Assembly (NCBI GenBank): GCA_963921345.3
Contig: CAWUFE020000007.1
Location: 558,001-622,000, forward strand
Reading direction: 5' to 3'
DNA: 64,000 nucleotides
Source: Hoeflea_A sp963921345
GTDB lineage: Bacteria; Pseudomonadota; Alphaproteobacteria; Rhizobiales; Rhizobiaceae
Below are positions 6,950 through 16,627 of this stretch, piece by piece. The translations under genes and the position numbers were made by a program. Every line of letters starts with the position of its first letter. Positions within the stretch are counted from its first letter, which is position 1. The notes under the pieces are model-generated. The model was not told the origin of the DNA. It did not search any database and worked only from the letters and a program-made list of their open reading frames with translations.

Positions 6950-8626
6950 TCACTTTTTCTCCAGGGGAGCCGGGCTGGAAAGTCCGACGACGCCGAGCTT
7001 CATCAGCCAGACGAGCCCTCGCAGACCGAGATCCTGATGGGCAGCCGGTAATGAGCCGATCAGCTCTCCGGCCGCCCTGGGGCCCTGTTCCAGGCCGTCC
7101 AGCGTCAGGTGGATTTCCACCGTTTCCGGCAGGACCGGACCGGCAAAGCCGACCATCTCGAGCGTCAGGTATTGCTCCAGCCGTTTCTTGGCCGCCTCGG
7201 CGGAGGTGTCGATCAATTGCACCACCGAATCGCGCTTCAGTGAGGATGTGGGGTAGCCGGAGAAAACGTCGAACGGATCAAGACGCGCCGGCCAGCCATG
7301 GCTGGCCGAACCGGGCCGGGCAGTGCGTCGAAGATCTGCCAGCTCCTGCCAGAGTTCCTCGTATTGTGTCAGCACGACGCTCCAGTCGAACAATTCGCGA
7401 GCGCGTTGTCTGCCCTGTTCGCCCATCCTGAGCCGCATTTCCGGTGACCCGAGCAGGGCGGCGAACGCTTCGGTTGCCGCCTCGATATCGACGGCTGTGA
7501 AGGATGAGGAGTAGGCGAGATACCAGTCGTAGGAGTCGATCTCCAATGCGTGCCTGCGCGCCAGATCCTCTCCGAACCCGACGGCAGCCGACACCGTGGG
7601 GATGCGGAACCCGTCGACACGATCGCGTACCGTATCCCGGTAGCCGTCCCAGTCGCTGACCACAACCGGTAGGCCAGCGGCCATGGCTTCGACCGGCACA
7701 ATGCCGAAGGTCTCCTGGATGTTGTCTACCAGGCTGCTGACGATATCCGCGCAGGCCCATGCCTTTCGACGGTCGGCAGCGATGCGCCCGTCCAATTCGA
7801 TGGTCCTGATCTCCGGACAGGCCATTCGCCTGGCGTCGGCGAAGGCTCGTGCGACCCTGTCGGTGGCGTGCCAGCCACATTCGATCAACACCGTTTTCCG
7901 CCCTGCGGCTTCGCGGCGGCGCTGAGCGCGCTCCAGGGCCTGATACATGGCAAGCGGATGGGCTTTGGCGTGAAACGACAGACGTCCGGTGAAAAGCACC
8001 ACGTCCTCGTCGTCTCCGATGTTCAATTGCGCTCGCGCCGCGGTCCGCTCATCGGCGGAATAATCGAACTCGTCGGCGTTGAGTCCCAGCGGTATCACCG
8101 GAAGTTTGGGAAGAGGGACGGTCTTTGCCCCGAAACGATCGGTCAGATATCTCGCCTGGGCTTCAAGGACGCTCGCCACGCTGTCACGCACCGCATGGCT
8201 GGTGCAGATGAGGGCGTCCCATGGAGCTGTCGGCGCGGTGACAAGGTCGACGATCGAATCCATCGCTCGGCCTGACGCAATCGTGTGGGTGATGCCGCAG
8301 AGGCTCCATGATCCGTCCCCGAAAAGGGATCTTCTCCAGGCATGTTTCGAGAAATTGGGGCCGGGGTTAAACAGCGTGCCCGGTTGCCGAAGCCGTGCGG
8401 CGGTTCCGGGATCGATGATGTGCGTGTTTCCGGTGCTGCCCAGCGAACGCGCCGTTTCGATGAAGGCCTCTCCATCGGAAGGCGATTCGACAAAAGCCCA
8501 CAGATCACCGGCAGGGCGGCTTCGCACCAGGCCGCGCAAAAACGACTCGCCGGCGGCGTTGCGCCCCATGAGCTTCTTGCCGGATGTGGAGTAGGCCTCG
8601 GACTGGAAGTGGATCGCTGCCGTCAC
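6950..8626 (-). CDS. Glycosyltransferase family 4 protein
   Basis: The protein of about 558 residues is a GT-B-fold glycosyltransferase with a C-terminal extension of roughly 130 residues. The nucleotide-sugar domain contains VVLFTGRLSFHAKAHP and the retaining-enzyme E-x7-E motif in ETFGIVPVEAMAAGLPVVVS, followed by DGYRDTVRDRVDGF. It should move a sugar from an NDP-sugar to an unknown acceptor in the cytoplasm, probably for a surface glycan. The start is taken at GTG 8626, with GGAG nine bases before it. A longer reading from TTG 8659 is possible. It is monocistronic and divergent from the patatin gene. Confidence 0.85.
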   Translation of the reverse strand: MTAAIHFQSEAYSTSGKKLMGRNAAGESFLRGLVRSRPAGDLWAFVESPSDGEAFIETARSLGSTGNTHIIDPGTAARLRQPGTLFNPGPNFSKHAWRRSLFGDGSWSLCGITHTIASGRAMDSIVDLVTAPTAPWDALICTSHAVRDSVASVLEAQARYLTDRFGAKTVPLPKLPVIPLGLNADEFDYSADERTAARAQLNIGDDEDVVLFTGRLSFHAKAHPLAMYQALERAQRRREAAGRKTVLIECGWHATDRVARAFADARRMACPEIRTIELDGRIAADRRKAWACADIVSSLVDNIQETFGIVPVEAMAAGLPVVVSDWDGYRDTVRDRVDGFRIPTVSAAVGFGEDLARRHALEIDSYDWYLAYSSSFTAVDIEAATEAFAALLGSPEMRLRMGEQGRQRARELFDWSVVLTQYEELWQELADLRRTARPGSASHGWPARLDPFDVFSGYPTSSLKRDSVVQLIDTSAEAAKKRLEQYLTLEMVGFAGPVLPETVEIHLTLDGLEQGPRAAGELIGSLPAAHQDLGLRGLVWLMKLGVVGLSSPAPLEKK

Positions 8627-8848
8627 CGTTTTTGGCTCCGTAGAATTTGTTCTTCTCAAACGGCTTGCGGCAATCGTTCGCCCGAGCCAGTCTCCAAACC
8701 TATCAGACGATGACAGTCAACACATGGGGTGCCGCTCGTCGATCGTGTTGCAAGACGACGGCGCGTCCGATTTTCAATCCCTCGATGCCACGATGCTGGT
8801 ACAATTGTCATTCAAACTGCCGATGCAGCGCGTTTTGGGGGCGTCGAA

Positions 8849-10006
8849 ATGGGCAAGCTGTTGCGGGTTTGCGTGTGGGCACTTGCCGGCCTGTCGCTGG
8901 CGGTCATGCTGTATGTCGCTGCCGCGATGACCTACAGCCGCCTTTTCGCGAGCTACGAATACGAAATGGCGGGATGGCCGTCGAAATCGGAATTCGAGGA
9001 TCCCATCGCCTGGCAAACGGACCACCCCCACCGCGTCCGAATCCTCGCCATCCAGGGCGGCGCGCTTTTTGGCCTTGCGGATCTCGAGGTCCTCAAGGCG
9101 CTGGAAGAGCGGTCCGGCAAACCGATCCATGAGATGTTCGATTTCTTCGCCGGTGCGTCGACCGGCGCAATCATCTCCACCCTATTGCTGCGCCCCGCCG
9201 GAAAATCCGGCAAGCCGATCACGGCGGCCGAAGCGATCGACGTCTACACGGATTTCGCCAGGCGCATTCTGGACGTACCGATCCATCACAAGGTTCTGAC
9301 CGGCTACGGTTTCTTCGGGCCGGCGCTTCGCAATCGGGGGCGGATCGCCGTTGCCGACGAGATTTTCGGCGACGACCGGTTCAACCAGCTTTTGCGCCCG
9401 GCGATGTTCCCTTCCTTTTCCCAGTCGACCAGCAGTCTCAAGCTGTTTCGCAACTGGAACGACAAGGAAGCCAACCTCTACCTGAAATCGGTTCTGTCCG
9501 CGGTCACCAGCGTGCCGTCGATCTTCCCGGCGGTGATCCTGACCGGGGAGGGGGCCGACGAGGGCTTTTACGGGGACCCGGCGCTGATCCTCAACTCGCC
9601 GGGCGAAATGGCCTATGTGCATGCCCGATCGCATCTGCCGCATGCCCGTGAATTCGTGGTGGTATCGCTGGGCACGCAGCGAGATTTCTCGATTCCGGAA
9701 ACCACCGGCGTCGGCGGCGGCATATTGCAGTGGTTCGTGCCGGTGTTCCGGATGATCTATCGCGGCGAACGAACGGTCAGCCTTGAGACTCTGGAGCGCC
9801 ACGCCAGTTTCGATTCCAGCGTCGACCTGACAACGGTCAAGCTGGTGCCACGGATTCCGGCGCACTCGAGCAGCTTCGATCCGTCCGACGACAGCATCGA
9901 TGCCATTCGCCAGTCCGGCCGTGACTTCGTTCGCGACAACGGCAAGCAACTGGACGAGCTGGTCTCTCGTCTGACCGGGGACCGGAAACAGGCGTCCGGC
10001 AGGTGA
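8849..10006 (+). CDS. Patatin-like phospholipase, membrane-anchored
   Basis: The 385-residue product has an N-terminal membrane segment (residues 5-28) followed by a patatin lipase domain. The oxyanion loop GGALFG is at residues 70-75, the nucleophile is Ser104 in GASTG, and the catalytic Asp is probably Asp243 in GDPA, where most family members have DGG or DGA. These serine lipases cleave acyl chains from phospholipids or neutral lipids. ATG 8849 is chosen over an upstream in-frame start because it gives a clean membrane anchor and follows a G-rich ribosome site. It stands between a glycosyltransferase and a P450, with no operon partner. Confidence 0.85.
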   Translation: MGKLLRVCVWALAGLSLAVMLYVAAAMTYSRLFASYEYEMAGWPSKSEFEDPIAWQTDHPHRVRILAIQGGALFGLADLEVLKALEERSGKPIHEMFDFFAGASTGAIISTLLLRPAGKSGKPITAAEAIDVYTDFARRILDVPIHHKVLTGYGFFGPALRNRGRIAVADEIFGDDRFNQLLRPAMFPSFSQSTSSLKLFRNWNDKEANLYLKSVLSAVTSVPSIFPAVILTGEGADEGFYGDPALILNSPGEMAYVHARSHLPHAREFVVVSLGTQRDFSIPETTGVGGGILQWFVPVFRMIYRGERTVSLETLERHASFDSSVDLTTVKLVPRIPAHSSSFDPSDDSIDAIRQSGRDFVRDNGKQLDELVSRLTGDRKQASGR

Positions 10007-10021
10007 CGATCGGCTGCTTCG

Positions 10022-11230
10022 CTACAGCCGGACGGGCAAGCTCTCCAGACAGCGCATATTGTAATTCTTGCCGTAGACGAGACGGTCGGTTGCCAGTTCG
10101 ATCGAGGGCAGTTCGCCAAGCAGCACTTCGAAGGCGATTTTCGCCTCGAGCCGGGCCAGCTGGATGCCTGCGCACAAATGCGGACCGGTGCCGAAGTCGA
10201 GTTGGCGGATGTTGGAGCGTGTCACGTCGAGCGTGTCCGGCCGGTCGAAGACCGTCGGATCGCGATTGGCGGCGGCAAGCACCGGTATCGCCATCTCCCC
10301 GGCTTTGATCACTCGATTGCCGAGCTCGATGTCCTGCGTCGCGATCCGGCCGAGAAACTGGATCGGTCCCTCGAGCCGCAGAAACTCCTCGATCGCCTCC
10401 GGTATCCGCTCCGGCGCGTCGCGCAGGATGGCAAGCTGGTCCGGCTGTTCGAGCAGCAACCCCAACCCGTTGGCCAGCAGGCAGGTTGTGGTTTCGTTGC
10501 CGGCGTTGAGCAGCAGGACGCAATTGGCGATCAACTCGTCCATATCCAGTTTGTCGCCCTCGTAGGCGGCGATGGCCATCGAACTGAGCAGGTCGGAGCC
10601 GGGGTCTTTGCGCGCCGCCTCCACCTTGTCGACGAGATAGGCGCGGAACGCCTCGATCTGCGCGCCGCAATAGTCAAGCTGCTCGTCGGAAAGATGAACG
10701 TAGAAGTTCAGAGCGACGGTCGAGTACGCATCGCACCAGGTCTTGATCTGCTCGCGCTCCTCGCTGGGAATGCCGACGATCTCCGAAATGACGAGGATCG
10801 GAAGGGGAGCGGCAAACTCCGAAACGAATTCCATCCGGCCGCGTTCGATTCCGGGGGCCAGCAGTGTACGGCAGAGATGCTGAATTTTGCTCGAATAGGT
10901 CTCGACGGCGGTGCGCGTGAAGGCGCTGTGAACTTGGTCGCGCAAGCGTTTGTGCTGCGGATCGTCCGTCTGCAGCATGATCCGCGACAGCAGGTCGAAG
11001 ACGTGCTGATGCCGATCGGCATAGCGGTTGCGGGCAAGGGTCACCCGATCCGATGAGAAGCGCCGATCCTTCATCAGCTTGCTGACGTCGTCGTATCGGG
11101 TGACGATCCACGCGTTCAGCCGATCGTCCCAATGCACCGGATCGGTGTTCTGAAGGCGATGATAGACCGGAAACGGGTTTTGCAGCATGTCCGGGCCGAA
11201 GAGCATTTCGCTGATTGCTGCTTGTGCCAT
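10022..11230 (-). CDS. Cytochrome P450
   Basis: This 402-residue soluble bacterial P450 has the normal family length. The haem loop FGTGPHLCAGIQLAR contains the axial Cys near residue 353. The I-helix reads NAGNETTTCLLAN (the usual acid-Thr pair appears as E-T), and the K-helix E-x-x-R is EFLR. Together with an external ferredoxin and reductase it would hydroxylate a small hydrophobic substrate. ATG 11230 follows GAGGAA. No ferredoxin gene lies beside it, and the product ends 16 bases from the convergent patatin gene. Substrate is unknown; it resembles the CYP105/107-type soluble enzymes in general form. Confidence 0.9.
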   Translation of the reverse strand: MAQAAISEMLFGPDMLQNPFPVYHRLQNTDPVHWDDRLNAWIVTRYDDVSKLMKDRRFSSDRVTLARNRYADRHQHVFDLLSRIMLQTDDPQHKRLRDQVHSAFTRTAVETYSSKIQHLCRTLLAPGIERGRMEFVSEFAAPLPILVISEIVGIPSEEREQIKTWCDAYSTVALNFYVHLSDEQLDYCGAQIEAFRAYLVDKVEAARKDPGSDLLSSMAIAAYEGDKLDMDELIANCVLLLNAGNETTTCLLANGLGLLLEQPDQLAILRDAPERIPEAIEEFLRLEGPIQFLGRIATQDIELGNRVIKAGEMAIPVLAAANRDPTVFDRPDTLDVTRSNIRQLDFGTGPHLCAGIQLARLEAKIAFEVLLGELPSIELATDRLVYGKNYNMRCLESLPVRL

Positions 11231-11318
11231 GTCGGTTCCTCGCGGACGGTCTGTGGAGGGTTCCCGTCGGTTATAGGGCGGTTGTGTCGAAAGAGCGACG
11301 CCGGGCCTCAGCAGAGCG

Positions 11319-12416
11319 TCACTTCCGCCATCCCGATTGGAGAAAGCCGATCCGGGGCTCGGTCAGGCTGGTCACGACCAGCCGGCCATCGGGGCTCTCC
11401 ACCGCCCCGGTTGTCAGCGCGTAAGCGCCGTCCGGGCCCTGCAGCGTCTCCAGAACTGTGCCGTCGCCGTCGATACGCAGCACAAAGCCGTAGCGTTGCG
11501 CCTTCGGTCGGAGCGCTGCCGGAAGCCGCTGAACCAGCTTGCGGACGAACGGCTTGTCGGAGAGGGCGTCGACCGGATCCGATCGCGGGCTCACCAGGCC
11601 GAGCCAATAGGTCCCGTCTTCGCCGCGATTGAGATTGTCGGGAAACCCGGGAAGGTTGGCGATGATCGTCTCCGTTTCGCCTGCCCGGTCGCCGGTCAGC
11701 CAGTGCTTGAGCACGGAATAGGTGCCGGTCTCGGCAATCAGCAGAAAGCTCTCGTCCTCGGAAAGCGCTACGCCATTGGCGAAGCTGAGGCCATTGGCCA
11801 CGGTTTCGGTTCGCCCGCTGGAGGGATCGTACCTCAGAATGCGGCCGTTCGGTCCGTGCTCCATGAGATCGAGCAGCGAGGCCTCATACGTCCCGCCATA
11901 GGCCCGAGCGCCGAATTTGGTCGAGGCATCGGAAAAGTAGACGGTGCCGCTGTCCGTGATGTCGAGATCATCCGCGTAGAGGATCGGCGAGCCGTCGACG
12001 GTACGGTCTGCCAGGACCGCGACCTTGCCGTTGGATTCGATAGCCAGGAGTCCGCGGTATGCATCGGCAACGTAAAGCCGGCCGTCGCGGCCAAGCTCGA
12101 CGCCGAGCGGCCGTCCTCCGGTCACTGCAAAGGTCCGCACGGCTTTGCTTGCCGGATCGATCTGGAGAATCGAGCCGCCGTGGACAGCGACGAGGATGGT
12201 GCCGTCCGATGCGATTGCCGCATCTTCCGGACCGGAGTGACCCGGCAACGCAACGAAGTTCAGGGCGTCGAGCCGGTTGTTGGGCTCATAGGCGCCGACA
12301 TAGCCCTGATTTTTCGGAGCGTCCCAGGCGACCGGGTCGATCGCCACTGGCCAGAGCAACAGATAGGCTGCCGCGATCAGCAATAGCCCGGCGATTGTGC
12401 CGAAAAGTGTTTTCAT
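11319..12416 (-). CDS. SMP-30/strictosidine synthase-like beta-propeller protein
   Basis: The 365-residue protein carries an N-terminal membrane anchor (residues 5-24) and a six-bladed propeller of the SMP-30/gluconolactonase/strictosidine-synthase type. Typical segments are GPEDAAIASDGTILVAVHGG, DLDITDSGTVYFSDAS, LSFANGVALSEDESFLLIAE and LPGFPDNLNRGEDGTYWLGL. Family members hydrolyse lactones or other esters using a divalent metal, and this one should act in the periplasm. The start is ATG 12416. A much longer open frame runs upstream, but it only mirrors the TRAP gene on the other strand. It is divergent from that gene across about 210 bases. Confidence 0.85.
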   Translation of the reverse strand: MKTLFGTIAGLLLIAAAYLLLWPVAIDPVAWDAPKNQGYVGAYEPNNRLDALNFVALPGHSGPEDAAIASDGTILVAVHGGSILQIDPASKAVRTFAVTGGRPLGVELGRDGRLYVADAYRGLLAIESNGKVAVLADRTVDGSPILYADDLDITDSGTVYFSDASTKFGARAYGGTYEASLLDLMEHGPNGRILRYDPSSGRTETVANGLSFANGVALSEDESFLLIAETGTYSVLKHWLTGDRAGETETIIANLPGFPDNLNRGEDGTYWLGLVSPRSDPVDALSDKPFVRKLVQRLPAALRPKAQRYGFVLRIDGDGTVLETLQGPDGAYALTTGAVESPDGRLVVTSLTEPRIGFLQSGWRK

Positions 12417-12629
12417 CGGAAGGTCCTCACGGGGGCAATGAGAGACGAACGGTAGCGTTATCGGCCAATCGACCGATCGCCGCAATCCCGGGATGTGTCG
12501 CCGGTGCGGCAAAGCTGTGAATTGCAACCCGGATTGGCCACCGATGAGGCTTTGCGGCCTGCCGGCAAGACAATAGAGTGCGCTTCGTCGGAGCGGCTGT
12601 CGGCGGATGCACAGAGGGAGAGAGAGCAG

Positions 12630-13628
12630 ATGCGGCATTTTCTGATGGCGATGGCGTGCGCGGCGGTTTCGCTGATCCTGGCGGGCCAGGCGCGGGCGGA
12701 GACGATCATCCGGGTGACCCTGCAATTGCCCGAAACCCACTCGCTCGGGCGCAACTGGAACGCCTTCAAAGAGATTATCGAACGCGAAAGCGACGGCGAA
12801 CTGCGATTGCAGTTGCTTCCCTCGGCGCAGCTCTACCGAGACGAACAGGTTCCGGGGGCCGTCGGTTCCGGAGCGGTCGAGGCGGGATCTTCCTTTCTCG
12901 GCCGGTTTGCCGGTTCTGTTCCCGCCGTCGACGTGATCAGCCTGCCGTTCTTTTTCGATGACGAGGCTTCCGTGCGCGCCGCCATCGCGACCGGCTCTCC
13001 CATCCGCCAGATTCTCGATGCCGAAATCCTCAAGGAAACCGGCGCCCGGGTGCTCTGGTGGCAGGCGTTCGGGCGCAATGTCTATTTGAGCAAGCACGAA
13101 GCCCTGCGCCTTCCGGCCGACATCGAAGGCAAGAAGGTGCGCACCTATGGCAAGGTCCAGGGGTGGACGGTCGAGGCACTGGGCGGCACCCCGACGCTGA
13201 TGTCCGGCTCGCGTCAACTCGTCGCCTATCGGCAGGGGGCGGTTGATGTCGGCATGACCGGCGCTTCGGCGGTGGAAAGCCGCAAGCTGTATGAGGTCAT
13301 GGACCACATGACTCTGACCTTCGACAGCGTCATCGAGTTTGTCGCGGTCATCAACAACGACTTTTTCGAAGGCTTGTCGCCGGACAGCCAGCAAATCATC
13401 CTGGCTGCGGCAGCGGCGGTGGAGCAGCAACTGCGAGACGAAATCTATGCCCAGGAGGCGGCAGCCGTCGAGGCGGTTCGGGGCGAGATGAAGGTCGTGG
13501 AACTCACCGCGGAGGAGCGCGCCGCCTGGCGCGACGCAACGAGCTCCGTCGTCGACCGGTTCGTTGCGCAAGGCGGACCGAACGCCAGGGCGGTGGTCGA
13601 GGCGGGCCTCGCGGCGCGGGGCCGGTAA
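12630..13628 (+). CDS. TRAP transporter substrate-binding protein, DctP type, orphan
   Basis: The 332-residue protein has a Sec signal peptide cleaved after about residue 23 (ARA) and the DctP fold. Recognisable parts are RVTLQLPETHSLGRNWNAF, GRNVYLSKHEALRLPADIEGKKVRTY and the ligand-contacting arginine region around KVRTY. It would bind a carboxylate or similar solute in the periplasm and hand it to DctQ/DctM membrane subunits. Neither subunit is present on either side, so it must work with distant partners or act as a sensor. ATG 12630 has GGGAG in front. An upstream in-frame ATG at 12495 would destroy the signal peptide. Confidence 0.85.
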   Translation: MRHFLMAMACAAVSLILAGQARAETIIRVTLQLPETHSLGRNWNAFKEIIERESDGELRLQLLPSAQLYRDEQVPGAVGSGAVEAGSSFLGRFAGSVPAVDVISLPFFFDDEASVRAAIATGSPIRQILDAEILKETGARVLWWQAFGRNVYLSKHEALRLPADIEGKKVRTYGKVQGWTVEALGGTPTLMSGSRQLVAYRQGAVDVGMTGASAVESRKLYEVMDHMTLTFDSVIEFVAVINNDFFEGLSPDSQQIILAAAAAVEQQLRDEIYAQEAAAVEAVRGEMKVVELTAEERAAWRDATSSVVDRFVAQGGPNARAVVEAGLAARGR

Positions 13629-13771
13629 CCGGATGACCTAACTCCGGCGCGCTGTCGAAGCCGTATTCGAATGGGCCGGCCGGCCGCGCGTTTCTCCTGT
13701 TTTTCGCCTGAGATTGTCCTGCCGAACAGATTTGCGGCATGATCAGGAGGTTCGCGCGTATCGCCGGCGCG

Positions 13772-14404
13772 TCAATCCGCGGCAAAACACATGAACAGAC
13801 CGGCGCCGCCGGTTCGGGCCAACGCCTCGGGACTGCAGCCGCGCGAGCCGTGTGCAGAGTTCCAGGAGGTGTTGCCGCCACCATGACGATCATGGTGGCC
13901 GACCTGGGCGCTGCCCTGGTCGTTGCTGGTCCAGTTGCTGCAGGTGTGATCCTTGTCGTCCGGGAAGTAGGCCGTGCCGTCGGCCATGGTTCCCGTCAGG
14001 ATATCATGCTCGTTGGGGCGGTCGCCGCGTCCCTTGACCGGATTGCCGTTCTCGTCAAGCGCCGTTCGCTTGACGATGTTGGGATTGAGGTGAAGCTGGT
14101 CGACATCGACGGCGATCAGTTCGCCGCGCGCATTGTACCAGGGGCCGGATCCTATGCGGTCGCGGGCCGAGACGCCGCGTTTGCCATCCTCTTCGGTGCT
14201 CAGATAGGCGCGCCAGGTGCGCCCGGTCGTTCCGGCGGCGACAGCCAGCTGTTCGCAATAGGCATCGGCGCCTTCCAGCCCGCCGAGATTGCCGCCGTCG
14301 CCGGGACCGACGCTGGTTATGAAAAAACCCATTTCGGGCTCGGCAGCAGCAAGTTGCAGCGGCAACAGTGTAAGCGCGGAAGCAAGAATCGCAGTTCTGA
14401 GCAT
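13772..14404 (-). CDS. Secreted lectin-like protein (DUF1554/endostatin-like fold)
   Basis: The 210-residue product has a signal peptide (residues 1-20) and one exported domain. Conserved-looking features are MGFFITSVGPGDGGNLGGLEGADAYC, RAYLSTE, IGSGPWYN, HDILTGT, CSNWTS and GLFMCFA, with four cysteines that can pair. This layout matches the DUF1554 or endostatin/C-type-lectin-like proteins often labelled lectin in Rhizobiales. Start ATG 14404 follows GGAGAA. It sits alone between the TRAP gene and the amidohydrolase. A carbohydrate-binding role is only suggested by the fold. Confidence 0.65.
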   Translation of the reverse strand: MLRTAILASALTLLPLQLAAAEPEMGFFITSVGPGDGGNLGGLEGADAYCEQLAVAAGTTGRTWRAYLSTEEDGKRGVSARDRIGSGPWYNARGELIAVDVDQLHLNPNIVKRTALDENGNPVKGRGDRPNEHDILTGTMADGTAYFPDDKDHTCSNWTSNDQGSAQVGHHDRHGGGNTSWNSAHGSRGCSPEALARTGGAGLFMCFAAD

Positions 14405-14658
14405 TGCAGGTTCTCCAGGGGCAATAGAGATCGAAGGTCGGGACATCCGCCCGGTCGCGGCGATTATGAGGTCCATCCCCGCGTGATCAACTGATGCAGC
14501 TCGGCAATTCTTCGATGGTCAATGATAACCGTGACTGGTCCGGTTCGCCTGGAGTTTCTTCGCAATTGCAAAGGGTTACGGATGCGATCCGTCCATGTTG
14601 CATCAATGGGCGGCACGCTGGCGAACTGGCCGATGCCGTGGAGGGAAGGACCTTGCGG

Positions 14659-15552
14659 TCAATCGCCGGCGTCAGCGATGCTTTTCCCGAACAGGTATTC
14701 GGCATTGCGGAAGGCAATCAGTTCGGCAATATCCCGCGGCAGCCGCGCCAGCCAACGCCGGTTGGCGGCGATGATGTCGCCGTAGCTTTGCCATTTGCTG
14801 CTGACGCCTGTATCGGTGCCGATCATCAGCCGCTGCGAGTGCCGGTGCAGGACCGGCTCCCAGCTTTCCCAGTTTTCGAGAATTTCCACTTCCCGCAACG
14901 ATGTGTCGGCGTAGAGAGCGGGATATCGTGTCAGCATGGCGTCGAGCCGCTCAGGCGGGATCGGGTTGCCGGCATGCGCCCAGATCAACTTGATGGACGG
15001 CTCGATGGAGTAGAGGAATTCGACTACCAACGGGCCGGAATGCAGGTGGATGTGCATGTCCCAGGCAACGGCGACCTCGGCAATCTGGCGCAGGGCCGTT
15101 CGCTCTCTGGGCCCGAGATTGTGCACATGGATTTCGCCGACAACCTCGAACGAAGAGTGATCGCGGTGCATTGCCAGAAAGTCGACAACGCTGAAATCGT
15201 CAACCGGCGTTTCCAATTCCGGTTGCCAGGGGCGCGGCTGCATTTCGCGCACGAACCGGGACGGGGCGAAATCATAGAGCTCGAGCGTACCCTGATCCGT
15301 CGTCGAGGAGACGAGGGCCACCGCCACGCCGCTGGCGTTCATCGCTTCGATCACACCCGCGGGCGTGTTGGTTCCCCATGGTGGCGCACTGTAGTGCATC
15401 TGCGCGTCGAATATCGGTATGTCTGCGATCGCGTCGCCGATCGGCAACGCTGCATCGCTGGCTGGGGCTTGAAAACAGGGAAGGGTAACGAATATCGCGA
15501 CCCCGGTGAGACGTTTCGCGGATTGGGCGAAACCGGTCAGCGCGGCGTACAT
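14659..15552 (-). CDS. Amidohydrolase-2-like TIM-barrel protein, exported
   Basis: The 297-residue protein has a hydrophobic N-terminus consistent with export and a TIM barrel of the amidohydrolase_2 family. Metal-binding signatures are HIHLHSG, LIWAHAGN and MIGTDTGV. The first site, usually H-x-H, reads DAQMHY, so the first histidine is replaced by glutamine, which may change metal binding. Related enzymes hydrolyse or decarboxylate small ring compounds. GGGAAG precedes ATG 15552. It has no operon partner and the substrate is unknown. Confidence 0.7.
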   Translation of the reverse strand: MYAALTGFAQSAKRLTGVAIFVTLPCFQAPASDAALPIGDAIADIPIFDAQMHYSAPPWGTNTPAGVIEAMNASGVAVALVSSTTDQGTLELYDFAPSRFVREMQPRPWQPELETPVDDFSVVDFLAMHRDHSSFEVVGEIHVHNLGPRERTALRQIAEVAVAWDMHIHLHSGPLVVEFLYSIEPSIKLIWAHAGNPIPPERLDAMLTRYPALYADTSLREVEILENWESWEPVLHRHSQRLMIGTDTGVSSKWQSYGDIIAANRRWLARLPRDIAELIAFRNAEYLFGKSIADAGD

Positions 15553-15841
15553 GTCGCAACTTCCCGTCAGTTGCGATCGATCGGCATGGGCCGACCATCA
15601 ATCCCTGTTTCGGACGCGCCTGATTGAAATGCCCCACCCATGTCTCAGAATTCCTCCCACCGGATTGATCCCGCTCTATTGAGATAAGGTGACGAGTCGA
15701 CGGCCATTCAACGCTCAAAGGCGACCGATTTCTTGAATGGCGCGACTACGATCAAAAGGCGCCGATTTTTCTCCTTGATTTCATGGTTTTAGGGTAGTGT
15801 GTCATTCGTGCGGCGCGGTTGGACGGTTCGGGACGCAAGAA

Positions 15842-16615
15842 ATGAAACGCGACGAGATGGTCTACCTGGTGGCGGCGGGAGCCCTCGCGGCGGGTCTCGT
15901 CGCTGCCACGAATCCGGACCGGTTCGGTTGGGATCGAGGGTTTCTCTACCTGTACTGGCTCAGCCGGATCGCGATCGAGGGCGGCCTCTTCGTTGCATTC
16001 CGGAGTCTGCTGGAAACCGCCGGCCGCTTTCAGCAAAGGCCGGAATTGCTGATTGCACTGGCCTTCCTGCTGAGCCTGATTCCGTTCGTGCTGGCCACGA
16101 CGGCCTTCGACATCATCCTCGGCTTTCCCGAACTGGGACTGGAGCGTGCCCTGGCCGGCGGCCCCTCCGTTGTCCAGGCCTTCCTGCTGGAAATCGTCTA
16201 TCTCGCCGACGATCACCTGTTTCTGTGCGTATTGCTGTCGCTGCCGCGACTGCTGAAACTTGTCGCCGACGACAAGACCTCCGAAGCGAGGCCGCGGCCC
16301 TCTCGGGAGCAGCCGCTGCTGCCGATGCTCGATCCGCCGCTGGACGGAAACGTCATCCGCCTCGAGGCCCAGGAACACTATGTGCTGATCGTGTCGACGC
16401 AAGAGCAGCGCCTGGTTCTTGGCCGGTTCTCGGATTTTGCCGCCACGCTCCCGGAGTCACTGGGCCTCAAGGTCCATCGCTCCCATTGGGTGGCCAATCG
16501 CGCCGCTGCCAAGGCCTACCAGGAGAACCGCAACATGAAACTGCGGCTCACCAACGGCGATGTCATTCCGGTGAGCCGCCGGTACCGCAAGACAGTTGCC
16601 GCCCTGCTGGGGTGA
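15842..16615 (+). CDS. Membrane-bound LytTR-family transcription regulator
   Basis: The protein of about 257 residues has four predicted membrane helices in its first 150 residues. A C-terminal LytTR DNA-binding domain follows, with NVIRLEAQEHYVLIVST, VHRSHWVANRAAAK and LRLTNGDVIPVSRRYR as its hallmark strands. The membrane part would sense an unknown signal, and the domain binds DNA without a separate receiver. Start ATG 15842 is preferred; an in-frame ATG at 15797 adds a non-conserved extension. It converges with the DNA-alkylation repair gene, and its targets are not visible. Confidence 0.85.
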   Translation: MKRDEMVYLVAAGALAAGLVAATNPDRFGWDRGFLYLYWLSRIAIEGGLFVAFRSLLETAGRFQQRPELLIALAFLLSLIPFVLATTAFDIILGFPELGLERALAGGPSVVQAFLLEIVYLADDHLFLCVLLSLPRLLKLVADDKTSEARPRPSREQPLLPMLDPPLDGNVIRLEAQEHYVLIVSTQEQRLVLGRFSDFAATLPESLGLKVHRSHWVANRAAAKAYQENRNMKLRLTNGDVIPVSRRYRKTVAALLG

Positions 16616-16627
16616 GAGGCCCCGCGA

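Noticed and set aside
12417..13571. 385-codon upstream extension of the SMP-30-like protein
   Set aside because: It is antisense to the TRAP binding-protein gene, and the real protein has a membrane anchor starting at 12416.
14494..15627. 377-codon plus-strand open frame opposite the amidohydrolase gene
   Set aside because: The minus-strand frame has the metal-site motifs and a ribosome site; the plus-strand product has neither.
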